The notes beneath the pieces are model-generated. The model did not search any database, had not been told where the DNA came from, and saw only the letters and a list, made by a program, of their open reading frames with translations. Source: Pseudomonas sp. GM84 (GTDB lineage: Bacteria; Pseudomonadota; Gammaproteobacteria; Pseudomonadales; Pseudomonadaceae). From it: DNA of 46,813 bases. How positions within the stretch are numbered: position 1 is the stretch's first letter; each line of letters opens with the position of its first letter. The stretch spans positions 1 to 46,813 of the forward strand of contig NZ_AKJC01000317.1 of the NCBI RefSeq assembly GCF_000282535.1, read 5' to 3'. Positions 1-9,800 of this stretch are shown here, piece by piece. Both the position numbers and the translations under genes were made by a program.

Positions 1-2297
1 TACGGCTCGATCGCCTGCAACCGCTGATCCTCCGGCGCCACCTCACGCATCTTCTGCACATACGGCCAGGCCTGCTCCCGCTCCCCCGCCAGGGCATGCA
101 GGTAGATGAGCGAATACAGCAGGTCCGCATCCTCCGGCGCTTGCTGCAAGCCACTGCGCAAGGCTTGCAGCGCCTCGTCACGGCGGTCCAGGCGCGACAG
201 CAGCAAACCCTGGTTGTAGCGAATGCGCGTATTGCCCGGCAACGCCACGGCGGCCTGCTCCATCCAGCCCACCGCCTCGTCCGACCTGCCACGCTCGGCC
301 AGCAGCAAGGCAAGCATGTAGGCAAGGTTGCCTCGGTCAGGCGCCGGCATCTTCTCCAGCGCCACCCCGTCGCGCAGCAGCTGTTCGGCATCGTCCAGGC
401 GCTGGCTGCTGCTGGCCAGGGTAACCAGGTTGACCCTGGCCGGGACGAAATAGGGGTCCATGCGCAAGGCCTGGCGATATTGCTCCATGGCCTGCTCGTC
501 GCGGCCCTGGCGCTGCATCAGCACCGCCAGGTTGAGCCGCCCGCCCGGCAGGTCGGCGTTGCCGCGCAGCCGCTGCTCGTAATCGGCGAGCATGGCGGCG
601 TATGGCTGGCGGTCGGCTTCAGGCAGCTGCGCGGCAGGCACGTCGGCCAGAGCCCGCACGGCTTCGTCACGCACCGCCAGGGCCGGGTCCTGCAACAACG
701 GCAGCAAGGGCGCCACGCGCTGCTCGGGCGGCACGCGGCTGAAGCCGTTCACCGCGTAGGCGCGCACCACCGCGTCCCGGTCCTGCAGCGCCCAGCGCAG
801 GTTGCTGCTGGCCGCAGGCCCCATGCCCGCCAACTGCTCGGCGGCGGTCGCCCTGACGATGGCAGGGTTGCTCTTGTCTGCCAGCACATAGCCCAGTCGG
901 CCAAGGCCAGTACCGGGGTCTTCGCGCACGGCATGGAAGCTCTCGCCGTAATGGGCCGGGCGCTTGGGGTTGGCGAACCAACTGTCGATGGCGCTGGCGG
1001 CCCATGCTGGCTGGCGGTCCTTATGGCACGCCGTGCAGGCATCCGGGCCGATGCCCTGGGCAGCCAGGTCGGGCCGTGGAATGCGCAGGGCGTGGTCGCG
1101 CCGAGGGTCGACGACCATGTAGTCCTTGCTCGGCATGTGGCAGTTCACGCACTGCGCACCGGGCGAACCGGCAGCATGGTGATGGTGCTCGGGGCTGTCG
1201 TAGTCCTTGGCCTGCAGGCCGGCAAAGCGCGTGGTGTTGGGCTGGGTGTTGTGGCATTGCAGGCACAGGCCGTTGCCTTCGATGCGCACCTGGGTGGTGT
1301 GCGGGTTGTGGCAGTCGGTGCAGGTGACCCCGGCGGCATACATCTTGCTCTGGGTGAACGAGCCGTACTCGTACACTTCGCCGTCGATCTGCCCGTCGGC
1401 GTGGTACAGCCCATTGCGCAGGGTGGCCGGCAAGCTCTGGTCAAGCTGCGGGTGCCCAGGCAACTGGCCGGTGCCCAACCCCTGCCGCCGGCTGTGGCAA
1501 TAGGCACACTGTTCCACCAGCCCCTTGCTGCCCAACGCCTTGAAATCCACTGCCAGCCCCTGGGCAGGCGAGGCACCCGGATTGCGCGTGGCCCAGTCGA
1601 CATGGGCCTGGCTTGGCCCATGGCAGCCTTGGCAACCCACGGTCTTTTCCTGCCAGGTGCTGGCAAAGCTGTCCTTGGCATCGTCGTAGTGCTTGGCCAA
1701 ACCGGTGGAATGGCAGTCGGCGCACATGCCGTTCCAGTTCTGGTAACGGCCGGTCCAGTGCAGCGGGTCGTCCGGGGCGAAGCGTTGCCCGGGATACAGC
1801 GAGAACCAGCGCTGGCCGCCCTGCTCTGCCGGCCGGCTGTCCCAGGCGATGGTCAGGGCCTGCAAACGTCCCCGCGATAGCGCCACCAGGTATTGCTGCA
1901 GCGGCGAATAGCCAAAGGTGTAGAGCACCTTGAAGTCGGCCGGCTTGCCGTCCTCGCCTTCGATATTGACGAAAAACCCATCGCCCTTGCGATAGAAGCG
2001 CGCCTTGACCCCATCCTGGTCGTAGCGCACGTCATTGAAATTGCCCAGCACGTTGGCCGCGCTGGCATCGCGCAGCGCCCAGGCATGGTCGGAATGCTGC
2101 CACTGCCCGGCCTGTTCGGCATGGCAGGCCTGGCAACTGCCGGCATCGGCGTAGCCTTCGCGGTCCTTGGCCTGGGCCGGCAACTGGCCCACGCTTGACG
2201 CGGCTGTGCTGAGCCCCGCGAAGCACAGGGCCAGCAACATCACACTGATTCCGACAAGCACCCGCAACCCCTGCACTGCCTGTGCACACCACCCCAT
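1..2297 (-). CDS. Octaheme c-type cytochrome with HEAT and TPR repeats (C-terminus cut off)
   Basis: The minus-strand frame stays open to the window edge, so the C-terminus is missing. It starts at ATG 2297 behind GGAG, followed by a hydrophobic export signal (residues about 10-32), so the product is periplasmic. Eight CXXCH haem-binding motifs are readable: CQACH near residue 55, CADCH 191, CQGCH 220, CAYCH 263, CTDCH 326, CLQCH 345, CVNCH 383 and CTACH 421. After them come a HEAT-like stretch (about 460-570) and TPR-like helical pairs to the edge. This matches the multihaem cytochrome/tetratricopeptide family; the electron partner is unknown. It is divergent from the adaptor/M50/adhesin operon with 237 bp between. 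A role in that system is possible but unsupported beyond adjacency. Confidence 0.85.
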   Translation of the reverse strand, partial: MGWCAQAVQGLRVLVGISVMLLALCFAGLSTAASSVGQLPAQAKDREGYADAGSCQACHAEQAGQWQHSDHAWALRDASAANVLGNFNDVRYDQDGVKARFYRKGDGFFVNIEGEDGKPADFKVLYTFGYSPLQQYLVALSRGRLQALTIAWDSRPAEQGGQRWFSLYPGQRFAPDDPLHWTGRYQNWNGMCADCHSTGLAKHYDDAKDSFASTWQEKTVGCQGCHGPSQAHVDWATRNPGASPAQGLAVDFKALGSKGLVEQCAYCHSRRQGLGTGQLPGHPQLDQSLPATLRNGLYHADGQIDGEVYEYGSFTQSKMYAAGVTCTDCHNPHTTQVRIEGNGLCLQCHNTQPNTTRFAGLQAKDYDSPEHHHHAAGSPGAQCVNCHMPSKDYMVVDPRRDHALRIPRPDLAAQGIGPDACTACHKDRQPAWAASAIDSWFANPKRPAHYGESFHAVREDPGTGLGRLGYVLADKSNPAIVRATAAEQLAGMGPAASSNLRWALQDRDAVVRAYAVNGFSRVPPEQRVAPLLPLLQDPALAVRDEAVRALADVPAAQLPEADRQPYAAMLADYEQRLRGNADLPGGRLNLAVLMQRQGRDEQAMEQYRQALRMDPYFVPARVNLVTLASSSQRLDDAEQLLRDGVALEKMPAPDRGNLAYMLALLLAERGRSDEAVGWMEQAAVALPGNTRIRYNQGLLLSRLDRRDEALQALRSGLQQAPEDADLLYSLIYLHALAGEREQAWPYVQKMREVAPEDQRLQAIEP

Positions 2298-2448
2298 TGG
2301 TCAGCTCCACGGTCATTACTGTTCGCCCTGTAGCAGGCTGTTGTGATGTATCCATGCCCCGAAGCATTGCTTCACCCTAGTACAGGCCGTTCGTTCCTGC
2401 GCGTCGGCGCCCGCGACGACTGGCCACAGGAGCCTCTGTGCCGCGCGA

Positions 2449-2478
2449 TTGGGCAAAGTCCAGTTTCCTTTCTAGTAT
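2449..2478 (+). promoter_or_regulatory. Possible sigma-70 promoter for the adaptor/M50/adhesin operon
   Basis: TTGGGC (2449-2454) and TAGTAT (2473-2478) are separated by 18 bp, 57 bp before the first start codon of the operon. The -35 match is only moderate, so this is a candidate. Nothing else recognisable was seen in 2298-2534. Confidence 0.3.
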
Positions 2479-2534
2479 GAGAATTCGAACCGTTTGCGCT
2501 GCGCTTCAAGAAGTTTCTCAGGAAGGAGTCGAGG

Positions 2535-3296
2535 ATGCCGTTGCCCGTCGTTAAACACCGTTACCTGCCGTTGTTGCTGGCCCTGGCCAGTGTCGCCGTA
2601 CATGCCGAGCAAGAAACTACGGGCGAAGACCCGCAACTGATCCGCGTGCTGCTCGCCGCCGAGCTGGAAACCACCCTGTCCAGCCAGATGAGCGGCACCT
2701 TGGGCGAACTCAAGACCCGCTTTGGCGAGCATGTGGCCAAGGGCGCCACCCTGGCACGTTTCAACTGCAACGAGGCCCAGGCACGGGACAAGGTCGCGGT
2801 GGCGGAGCTGGCCATGGCGCGGCAGAACCTGGAAGCCAAGAAGCAGCTGCGCAAGCTCGATGCCGTGGGCGATATCGAAGTGGCCGCGGCCAACACCGAA
2901 GTGCAGAAGGCCGCTGGCGCGCGTGCCATGGGTGAGGCGCAGATGAGCTACTGCCAGGTGCTGGCACCGTTCTCCGGGCATGTCGCCAAGGTGTATGTAA
3001 AGCCCTACCAGACCGTCAGCGCCGGTACGCCGCTGTTCGACCTGGTCAGCGACGGCGCCTTGAAGGTGCGCCTCAATGTGCCTTCCAGCCAATTGAAATC
3101 CCTCAGCCCCGGCCAGCCGCTTCAGGTGACCGTGCACGAGACAGGCAAGACCTATCCCGCCAAGGTCAGCGTCATCAATGCCCGCGTCGATGCCGTGGCG
3201 CAGACCGTGGAACTCGAAGCGCGCTTCGATCAGCGCTTCCCTGAACTGATGGCCGGCATGAGCGGCACCGCGCGGTTCGACCATGACCGTGAATAG
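2535..3296 (+). CDS. Periplasmic adaptor subunit (HlyD/RND membrane-fusion type), small
   Basis: A 253-residue protein with a signal peptide (residues 1-24, cleavage near VHA-EQ). Two half lipoyl/barrel-sandwich strands (about 45-75 and 140-170) flank a short alpha-helical hairpin (about 76-130), followed by a beta-barrel domain (about 175-250). This is the fold order of membrane-fusion proteins that bridge an inner-membrane transporter to a TolC channel. It is shorter than usual (350-400 residues) and lacks an N-terminal membrane anchor. The start is supported by AGGAAGGAG 6-14 nt upstream. Its 3' end overlaps the next gene by 14 bp, so translation is probably coupled. As first gene of the operon it likely works with the two further adaptor modules encoded downstream. 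Confidence 0.85.
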   Translation: MPLPVVKHRYLPLLLALASVAVHAEQETTGEDPQLIRVLLAAELETTLSSQMSGTLGELKTRFGEHVAKGATLARFNCNEAQARDKVAVAELAMARQNLEAKKQLRKLDAVGDIEVAAANTEVQKAAGARAMGEAQMSYCQVLAPFSGHVAKVYVKPYQTVSAGTPLFDLVSDGALKVRLNVPSSQLKSLSPGQPLQVTVHETGKTYPAKVSVINARVDAVAQTVELEARFDQRFPELMAGMSGTARFDHDRE

Positions 3297-4629
3297 GCCG
3301 CTCCCGCACCCGCAGTTGCTGCTGCAACTGGACGCCCTGCGCGACAAGGCCATGGCCGCCGAAACCCTGGGCGCCCTGGCGTTCAGCATGGCCAACGACC
3401 TGTACCCGCTGCTGCCCTTCCACCAGGCGCTGGTGTTCGAGCAGAACAAGGCCGGCCTCGATCTGCTGTGCGTCTCGGGCCTGGCGCGGCCCAGCGAAGA
3501 CTCGCCGTACCTGGTCTGGCTCAAGCGCGCCAGCCGCTGGCTGGCCGAGCGCCTGGTCGAACCACAGCCCACCTGGTTGACCCAGGACAACGCCACGCCG
3601 CCGGAGGACATCGCCCAAGGCTGGGCCGAGTGGTGGCCCAGCGGTCTATGGTGCATACCGCTGCACGGCCCTGATGGCGAGCGGCTCGGCGTATTGGTGC
3701 TGCTGCTGGAAGCAGAACCACCCGCGATGCTGCACCAGCAGCTCGACGGCCTGACGCGCACCTGGGCCTACTGCTGGCGCACGCTCACCCGGCGTCGGCA
3801 CATCAGCCGCTGGCGCCCCAGCCGCCGCCAGGTGCTGCTGACACTGCTGGTGGCCGGTGCGCTGTTGCTGGTACCGGTGCGGCAGACGGCGCTGGCACCG
3901 GCGCAGATCGTCTCGCGCCAGGCACTGATCATCAGCTCGCCCATCGATGGCGTGATCGCCCAGGTGCTGGTGCGCCCCAACCAACCTGTGGAAGCCGGCA
4001 CGCCGTTGTTCACCCTCGATGAAACCACCCTGCGCAGCCGCGCCGAGGTGCTCGGCAAGGAGGTCGCGGTGGCCGATGCCGAGCTGCTGGCCGCCAGCCA
4101 GCGGGCGTTCGACAACCCGCAAAGCAAGAACGAGCTGACCTTGCTGCAAGGCCGGGCCCAGCAGCGCCGGGCCGAACTGGCCGCCGTGCAGGCCCAGTTG
4201 CAGCGCACCCAGGTGGTGTCGCCGCGGGCCGGCGTTGCGGTGTTCAGCGACCCCAATGACTGGATCGGCAAACCGGTGTCGACCGGCGAGCGCATCCTGC
4301 ACGTGGCCGACCCGGCGCAACCGGCGATGCAGATCCAGCTGGCCGTGGCCGACGCCATCGCCCTGGAGCCGGGCGCCGAGGTCACGCTGTTCCTCACCGC
4401 CTACCCGCTCAGCCCGCTCAAGGGCAAGATCCTCGAAACCAGCTACCAGGCCAAGGCCGGCGACGACGGCGTGGTCGCCTACCGCTTGCTGGCCAGTATC
4501 GACGAGCACTCCGAACATGCCCGCCTGGGCCTGCACGGCACCGCCAAGCTGTATGGCGGCCGAGTGATGCTCGGCTATTACCTGCTGCGTCGCCCGCTGG
4601 CCACCGTGCGTGCCTGGAGTGGCTGGTGA
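3283..4629 (+). CDS. Inner-membrane HlyD-like adaptor with N-terminal GAF-like domain
   Basis: A 448-residue protein. Residues about 15-160 form a soluble globular domain without signal peptide that reads like a GAF fold (an assignment by eye). A basic segment and one transmembrane helix follow (about 180-200, LLTLLVAGALLLVPV). The periplasmic part has a lipoyl half-motif (PIDGVIAQVLVRPNQPVEAG), a coiled hairpin (about 255-310), the second lipoyl half (VVSPRAGVAVF) and a beta-barrel. This topology puts a putative sensor domain in the cytoplasm and an adaptor in the periplasm. The gene overlaps the upstream adaptor by 14 bp, and its stop overlaps the next start (TGATG at 4627-4631), which indicates a tightly coupled operon. 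Confidence 0.85.
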   Translation: MTVNRPLPHPQLLLQLDALRDKAMAAETLGALAFSMANDLYPLLPFHQALVFEQNKAGLDLLCVSGLARPSEDSPYLVWLKRASRWLAERLVEPQPTWLTQDNATPPEDIAQGWAEWWPSGLWCIPLHGPDGERLGVLVLLLEAEPPAMLHQQLDGLTRTWAYCWRTLTRRRHISRWRPSRRQVLLTLLVAGALLLVPVRQTALAPAQIVSRQALIISSPIDGVIAQVLVRPNQPVEAGTPLFTLDETTLRSRAEVLGKEVAVADAELLAASQRAFDNPQSKNELTLLQGRAQQRRAELAAVQAQLQRTQVVSPRAGVAVFSDPNDWIGKPVSTGERILHVADPAQPAMQIQLAVADAIALEPGAEVTLFLTAYPLSPLKGKILETSYQAKAGDDGVVAYRLLASIDEHSEHARLGLHGTAKLYGGRVMLGYYLLRRPLATVRAWSGW

Positions 4630-6719
4630 TGCTCGACCTCAGCGACCTGCCACTGCCGCCGCTGCGCGAAGACCTGCGCCTGTGCGAAGCCGCCGACAAC
4701 CGCGACGGAGAACCGGCGTGGATGATCCACGACACGGTGATCAATCGCTTCTACCGCATCGGCTGGCTGGAATTCGAATGCCTGCTGCGCTGGGGCCAGA
4801 CACCGCGCCAGGTCAGTGAACAGGTGTCGCGTGACAGCGCGCTCAAGCCGGATGTCGAGCAGGTGCTGGCGCTGCGTGCCTTTCTCGAACAACACAACCT
4901 GTTGCGTCCGGGCGCCGAGCAACTGGCCAGGTTGCAGAGCGCCTTCGATGCGCGCACCTGGTCGAGCTGGCGCTGGTGGCTGCATCACTACCTGTTCTTC
5001 CGCATCCCGCTGCTGCGCCCGCAAGCCGGCCTGCAACATCTGGCCAAGGCCCTGGGCTGGCTGTTCCATCCACTCACCGGCGTGCTGGTGATCGCCCTGA
5101 CCCTGCTGGGGGTGATCCTGGTGATGCAGCAATGGGACAGCTTCACCCATGCGGTGGTGGAATCGTTCTCCACCGAAGGGTTGTTCAGCTTCGCCCTGGC
5201 GCTGGTGGTCGCCAAGACCTTGCACGAGCTTGGCCATGCGCTGGTCGCCACGCGCCTGGGCTTGCGCGTCGGGCACATGGGCGTGGCGTTCCTGGTGCTG
5301 TGGCCGATGCTGTACACCGACACCGGCGAAAGCTGGAAGCTCAAGCGCGCCCACCAACGCCTGGCGATCGCTTCGGCGGGCATCGTCACCGAACTGTCGC
5401 TGGCAGGCCTGGCCACCTTGGGCTGGGCCTTGAGCGACGACGGTGCCCTGCGCAATGCCCTGCTGTACCTGGCGACCACCAGCTGGGTGCTGTCGCTGGC
5501 GCTCAACGCCAGCCCGTTCATGCGCTTCGACGGCTACTTCATCCTCAGTGACCTGCTCGATTTCCCCAACTTGCACGAGCGCGCCTCGGCCATGGCACGG
5601 GTTGCCCTGCGCCGTCACCTGCTGGGGCTGAACGAGGCCTGGCCGGAGCCGTTTCCCGTCGGCCAGCGGCGCCTGCTGGTGGCGTTCGCCTTCGCCACCT
5701 GGCTGTATCGCCTGGTGCTGTTCCTGGGCATTGCCGTGGCGGTGTACCTGTTCTTCTTCAAACTGCTGGGGATCGTACTGTTCATGGTCGAATTGGCGTG
5801 GTTCATCGCCTTGCCGGTAAAGCGCGAGCTCAGTCACTGGTGGCAGCAGCGGGCGTTCATTCCCGGGCAGCGCAAGCGGCTGTTCTACCTGTGCCTGGGC
5901 CTGCTGGTGCTGGCCTTGGCCGTGCCGTGGCACAGCCAGGTGGATGCCGTGGGCGTGGCCCGTGCCGAACACCAGCTGCGCGTCTACACGCCCTACCCGG
6001 CACGGCTCAAGAGCCTGCATGCCCCTGCCCAGGTCAAGGCCGGTGAGGTCCTTGCGGTACTCGATGAACCGGACCTGGATTCGCGCATGCGCAGCAGCGA
6101 AGCCAGTGCGCGCAGCTACCAGGCGCGGTTGTCGGGGTTGCTGGCCGACCCCAGCGGGCTGGCCGAGGATGCCGCCACCCAGCAACGCCTGAGGGTGCAG
6201 AACGAAGAAGCCCGCTCCGCGCGCAGGGAGATCGCCCGCCTCAACCTGCAGGCACCGTTCGCCGGCAGCTGGCTGGACGTGGACCGCGACTTGCAGCCCG
6301 GCCAGTGGCTCAACCGCCAGGAGCCGCTGGGCATCCTGATCGACCCCAGCCACTGGCAGGTCGATGCCTACGTTGCCCAGGACCAGGTGCACCACCTGGC
6401 CGTGGGCAACCCGGTGAAGTTCTACCCCGAAGGCCAGGCCACCGCGCTGCACGGCAAGGTACTGGCCATCGGCAGCACCCGCGCCGGGCAGTTGGCCCAC
6501 CGCATGTTGTCTTCGCATTTCGGCGGCCCGGTGCCCACCAGCGGCCAATCGCTCACGCCCAACGCGGCGTTGTTCCAGGTGCTGATCGCCCTGGATGAGC
6601 CGCTGGCCAGCGTGCGCGAAACCCGCGGCAAGCTGCAGATCGAAGGCGAAAAACGCAGCGTGCTGGGCGAGCTGGGCAAATGGTTGCTAGGGGTTGGCCT
6701 GCGCGAAAGCGGCTTTTGA
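4629..6719 (+). CDS. M50 (site-2-protease-like) intramembrane metalloprotease with PqqD/RRE-like N-domain and HlyD-like C-domain
   Basis: A 696-residue multidomain membrane protein. Residues about 15-95 look like a PqqD-type winged helix (RRE): a strand pair around DGEPAWMIHD, then helices ending in a DVEQVLALRAFLEQHNLL segment. Several membrane helices follow (about 120-430). The zinc site HELGH lies at residues 199-203 and the second M50 motif NASPFMRFDG at 293-302 (D301 as third ligand), so catalytic residues look intact. After a last helix near 420-440, the periplasmic C-terminus (about 445-690) has split lipoyl halves, a short helical hairpin and a barrel like HlyD adaptors. M50 enzymes cleave substrates within or near the membrane; RRE domains bind leader peptides. 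The likely substrate, by inference, is the giant protein encoded 99 bp downstream. ATG 4629 overlaps the previous stop. Confidence 0.85.
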   Translation: MLDLSDLPLPPLREDLRLCEAADNRDGEPAWMIHDTVINRFYRIGWLEFECLLRWGQTPRQVSEQVSRDSALKPDVEQVLALRAFLEQHNLLRPGAEQLARLQSAFDARTWSSWRWWLHHYLFFRIPLLRPQAGLQHLAKALGWLFHPLTGVLVIALTLLGVILVMQQWDSFTHAVVESFSTEGLFSFALALVVAKTLHELGHALVATRLGLRVGHMGVAFLVLWPMLYTDTGESWKLKRAHQRLAIASAGIVTELSLAGLATLGWALSDDGALRNALLYLATTSWVLSLALNASPFMRFDGYFILSDLLDFPNLHERASAMARVALRRHLLGLNEAWPEPFPVGQRRLLVAFAFATWLYRLVLFLGIAVAVYLFFFKLLGIVLFMVELAWFIALPVKRELSHWWQQRAFIPGQRKRLFYLCLGLLVLALAVPWHSQVDAVGVARAEHQLRVYTPYPARLKSLHAPAQVKAGEVLAVLDEPDLDSRMRSSEASARSYQARLSGLLADPSGLAEDAATQQRLRVQNEEARSARREIARLNLQAPFAGSWLDVDRDLQPGQWLNRQEPLGILIDPSHWQVDAYVAQDQVHHLAVGNPVKFYPEGQATALHGKVLAIGSTRAGQLAHRMLSSHFGGPVPTSGQSLTPNAALFQVLIALDEPLASVRETRGKLQIEGEKRSVLGELGKWLLGVGLRESGF

Positions 6720-6818
6720 CACTACCTCTCGGCGGCTGCTTAACCAGCTTCAAAAAACCCGTCTAGGATTGCTTAAGCTCCCGAATTTGCAGTCGAAAAC
6801 TTATGAGCAGGTAAGGAC

Positions 6819-9800
6819 ATGGACATCAAAAGCAGAGCCGGCTTCGCCACTGCCTTGCGCCCCCGGTCGCAAACGGTAGCCCTTGAGCAGCGTATCCTGT
6901 TCGACGGGGCCGCCGCGGCGGCGGTCGACCAGCAGCACCACAGCGACCCCGGCACTGCAGACGCCAAGGACAGCAGCCACCCCGCCCCCACCGCCAGCGA
7001 AGCACAGACCACCGCGCAGGCCCCTGCGCCACGCAACCTGGTGGTCATCGATGCTCGCCTGGAAAACCGTGACCAGCTGGCCGCCAACCTGCCGGCCGGC
7101 ACCACGGCGGTGGTGGTCGACCCCGGCCAGGATGCCATCGCCGCCATCAGCAATGCCCTGGCACAGATGGGCAAGGTCGACTCCATCCAGGTGTTCTCCC
7201 ACGGCGCCTCTGGCCAGTTCACCCTGGGCAACCAGGTGTTCACCCAACAGAGCGTCGAACAACTGGGCGACCGCCTGAGCGCCTGGCGCGGTGAACTCAA
7301 TGCCGGGGCCGATATCCAGCTGTATGGCTGCGACGTGGGCGCCGGCAGCGCCGGCCAGGCACTGGTCAACGAACTGGCGCGCTGGACCGGCGCCGACGTC
7401 GGCGCCTCCAGCAACGCCACCGGCAGCCAGCTGGCCGGCGGCGACTGGCGCCTTGAAGTGCGCAGTGGCGATGTGGACAAGACCATCGCCCTGGCCGCCG
7501 CCACCCTCGACAGCTTCCAGGGCCTGCTGGCCGATGCCAGCCCCACCGCCGGCCTGAGCAGCGGCGGCGCCGAGGTGCAGCTTGGTACGCAGTTCAACTT
7601 CACCGTGAGCTTCAGCAACCCGTCGACCCAGGAAGGCTACGCGCCTTTCATCGATGTGTTCATGCCGGCCACCGGCCGCGACGGTGATGACGGCGCCAGC
7701 TTCGTTTCTGCCACCTATCTGGGGCGAGCGGTAAACAGCATCGTCATCACCTTCGATGCCAGCGGCAATGCCACCCACCCGCTGGCCAAGGACGCCAGTG
7801 GCAATCCCCTGGTGATCAACGCCGCCAGCGTCGGGATGAAGCCCGGCGACCAGATGGTGGTGCTGCAATTGCCCTACGCCAGCGTCACCAACGGCCAGCC
7901 GAGCATCGACATCCTGATTACCGCGCAGCTGAGCAACCTGGCCGACACCACCTACTCCGACGGTGCGCCCAACCTCACCATCAACACCCGGGCCGGCTTC
8001 GAGTACGGCAACGACTCGGTGAACAACCCGGTCCAGGACCCGAGCCTGGTGGAAAGCGCGCTGCACAGTTTCATCGTCACGCCGACCCTGTTGCAGGTCA
8101 CGCAAACGGTCAACATGCCTGAAGGCGAAACAGTTACCGGGCCGAACTTCACGCGCACCCAGACCGTCACCGTGACCCCGGCACCCGGCCAGACCCTGAA
8201 CAACGTCACCGTGACCCAGACCGTGCCCGACCAGGTGCATGTCAGCGCCATCACCCCGGGCCCCGGCGGCACCCTGACCTCGGTCACCCTGCACGACGGC
8301 ACGGTGCTCACCGACCCCGCCGCCATCGCCCTGGCCCTGGCCAACCCCAATGCCTTCGTGGCCAGCTACGACATCCACTACGACACCCTGAGCGGCGCCA
8401 GCGAAACCCAGGTCAACTTCTACGTGCCGGAAATCGACGCCAACGGCCGCCCGGTGATCGACCCGACCACCGGCAACCCGGTGACCATCAACTTCGGCAC
8501 CGCCAGTGTCACCGGTAACTGGAACCCGCTGGACCCACGCGACCGCCCTGTCGACCCGAACGGCTACCCGTTCAGCGAAACCGGCAATGGCCAAGGCATA
8601 ACCTTCGTCGCCAAGTCCATCACCCTGCTCAAGCAGGTCAACCTGCAGAACGACGTCGGCACCCCCGGCCTCACGCCCGGCGACACCCTGCGCTACACCA
8701 TGGACGTGGCCATTTCCGACTTCTTCGCCTTCGGCGAGAACATCCTCGAGCAGGGCCAGTTCACCCTGACCGACCTGCTCAGCGACGGCCAGACCTTCGA
8801 CCCGAGCAACCCGCCCACCCTGATCATCCAGCAGCATGGCGCTTCCCAGGCCATCACCCTGATCTTTACCCAGACGGTGAATGCCGACGGCAGCACCACG
8901 CTGGTGTTCGACATTGCCGAATCGATCCGCCGGGCCATTGCCGGCCCAGGCGTTGCGGCACTGTTCGGCGACCTGTACGCCGACGACAACCTGCAGGAAG
9001 GCGCCACGCGCATGAGCATCGTCTATGACGCGCTGATCGACGCCACCTACACCTCCGATCACCCGCCCCACGACCAGCTCAACGAAGGCGACAGCATCGG
9101 CAACAATGCCACGGTGGATGCCACGGTGCTGCGCGATACGCTCAACATCGGCGGCACTCAGACCGATGGTTCGAGCACCACCAGCACCATCGATACCTCC
9201 ACGGTCGATATCGAGCTGACCCAGGTCAACGGCGGCAACCCGCCGAGCAACGGCGAACTGCGCCCGGGCGATGTGGTGACCTTCACCATCAGCTACGACC
9301 TGCTGGTGGCCGACTACGAGAACTTCAAGCTCACCGCCTACCTGCCACTGCCCCTGCTCGACGCCACGGGCATTACCTGGAGCATCGGCACCGGTGTTGG
9401 CCAATGGACCTTCGGCAGCGGCAACAACATCCTCGATGTGCCCGACAGCGTTACCACAGGCCCCGGCAACTCGATCATCTTCGACTTCGGCAACTTCGTC
9501 TCCGGCGGCCTCAACGGCGGCACCGTGCAGGTGCGCTTCACCATGAGGGTTGGCGACCAGCCCTTCGCCGACCAGCGAGCGCTCGACGTGCTGGCGCAAT
9601 CGAGCCAGACCACCACGGTCGACAAGACCGTGCTGACTTCCTCCGACGTGGCAGTGATCGAATCGATCGCAGAGCCGGTGCTGGATATCAAGCATGGCGT
9701 GGTGTCCAGCAGCAATGGCACGGTCACCGGCACCACCGGCAGCTGGACCGCCCCCGGCACCACCGGTGTACCGTTCACCGGCAATGTGACCAGCCTGGCA

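Noticed and set aside
96..1880. A long plus-strand open frame over the cytochrome gene
   Set aside because: The minus strand encodes eight CXXCH motifs and TPR repeats with a signal peptide; the plus frame is an antisense shadow rich in Gln, Arg, Val and Gly with no recognisable domain.
2535..4629. Interpretation of the two adaptors as part of an RND multidrug pump
   Set aside because: No RND permease gene is present; the adjacent inner-membrane gene encodes an M50 protease fusion and the cargo-like gene follows, so a drug-pump reading does not fit.
4578..6548. A 656-codon minus-strand frame opposite the M50 fusion gene
   Set aside because: Gln/Arg/His/Gly-rich shadow; the plus strand has the zinc motifs, membrane helices and adaptor domain.
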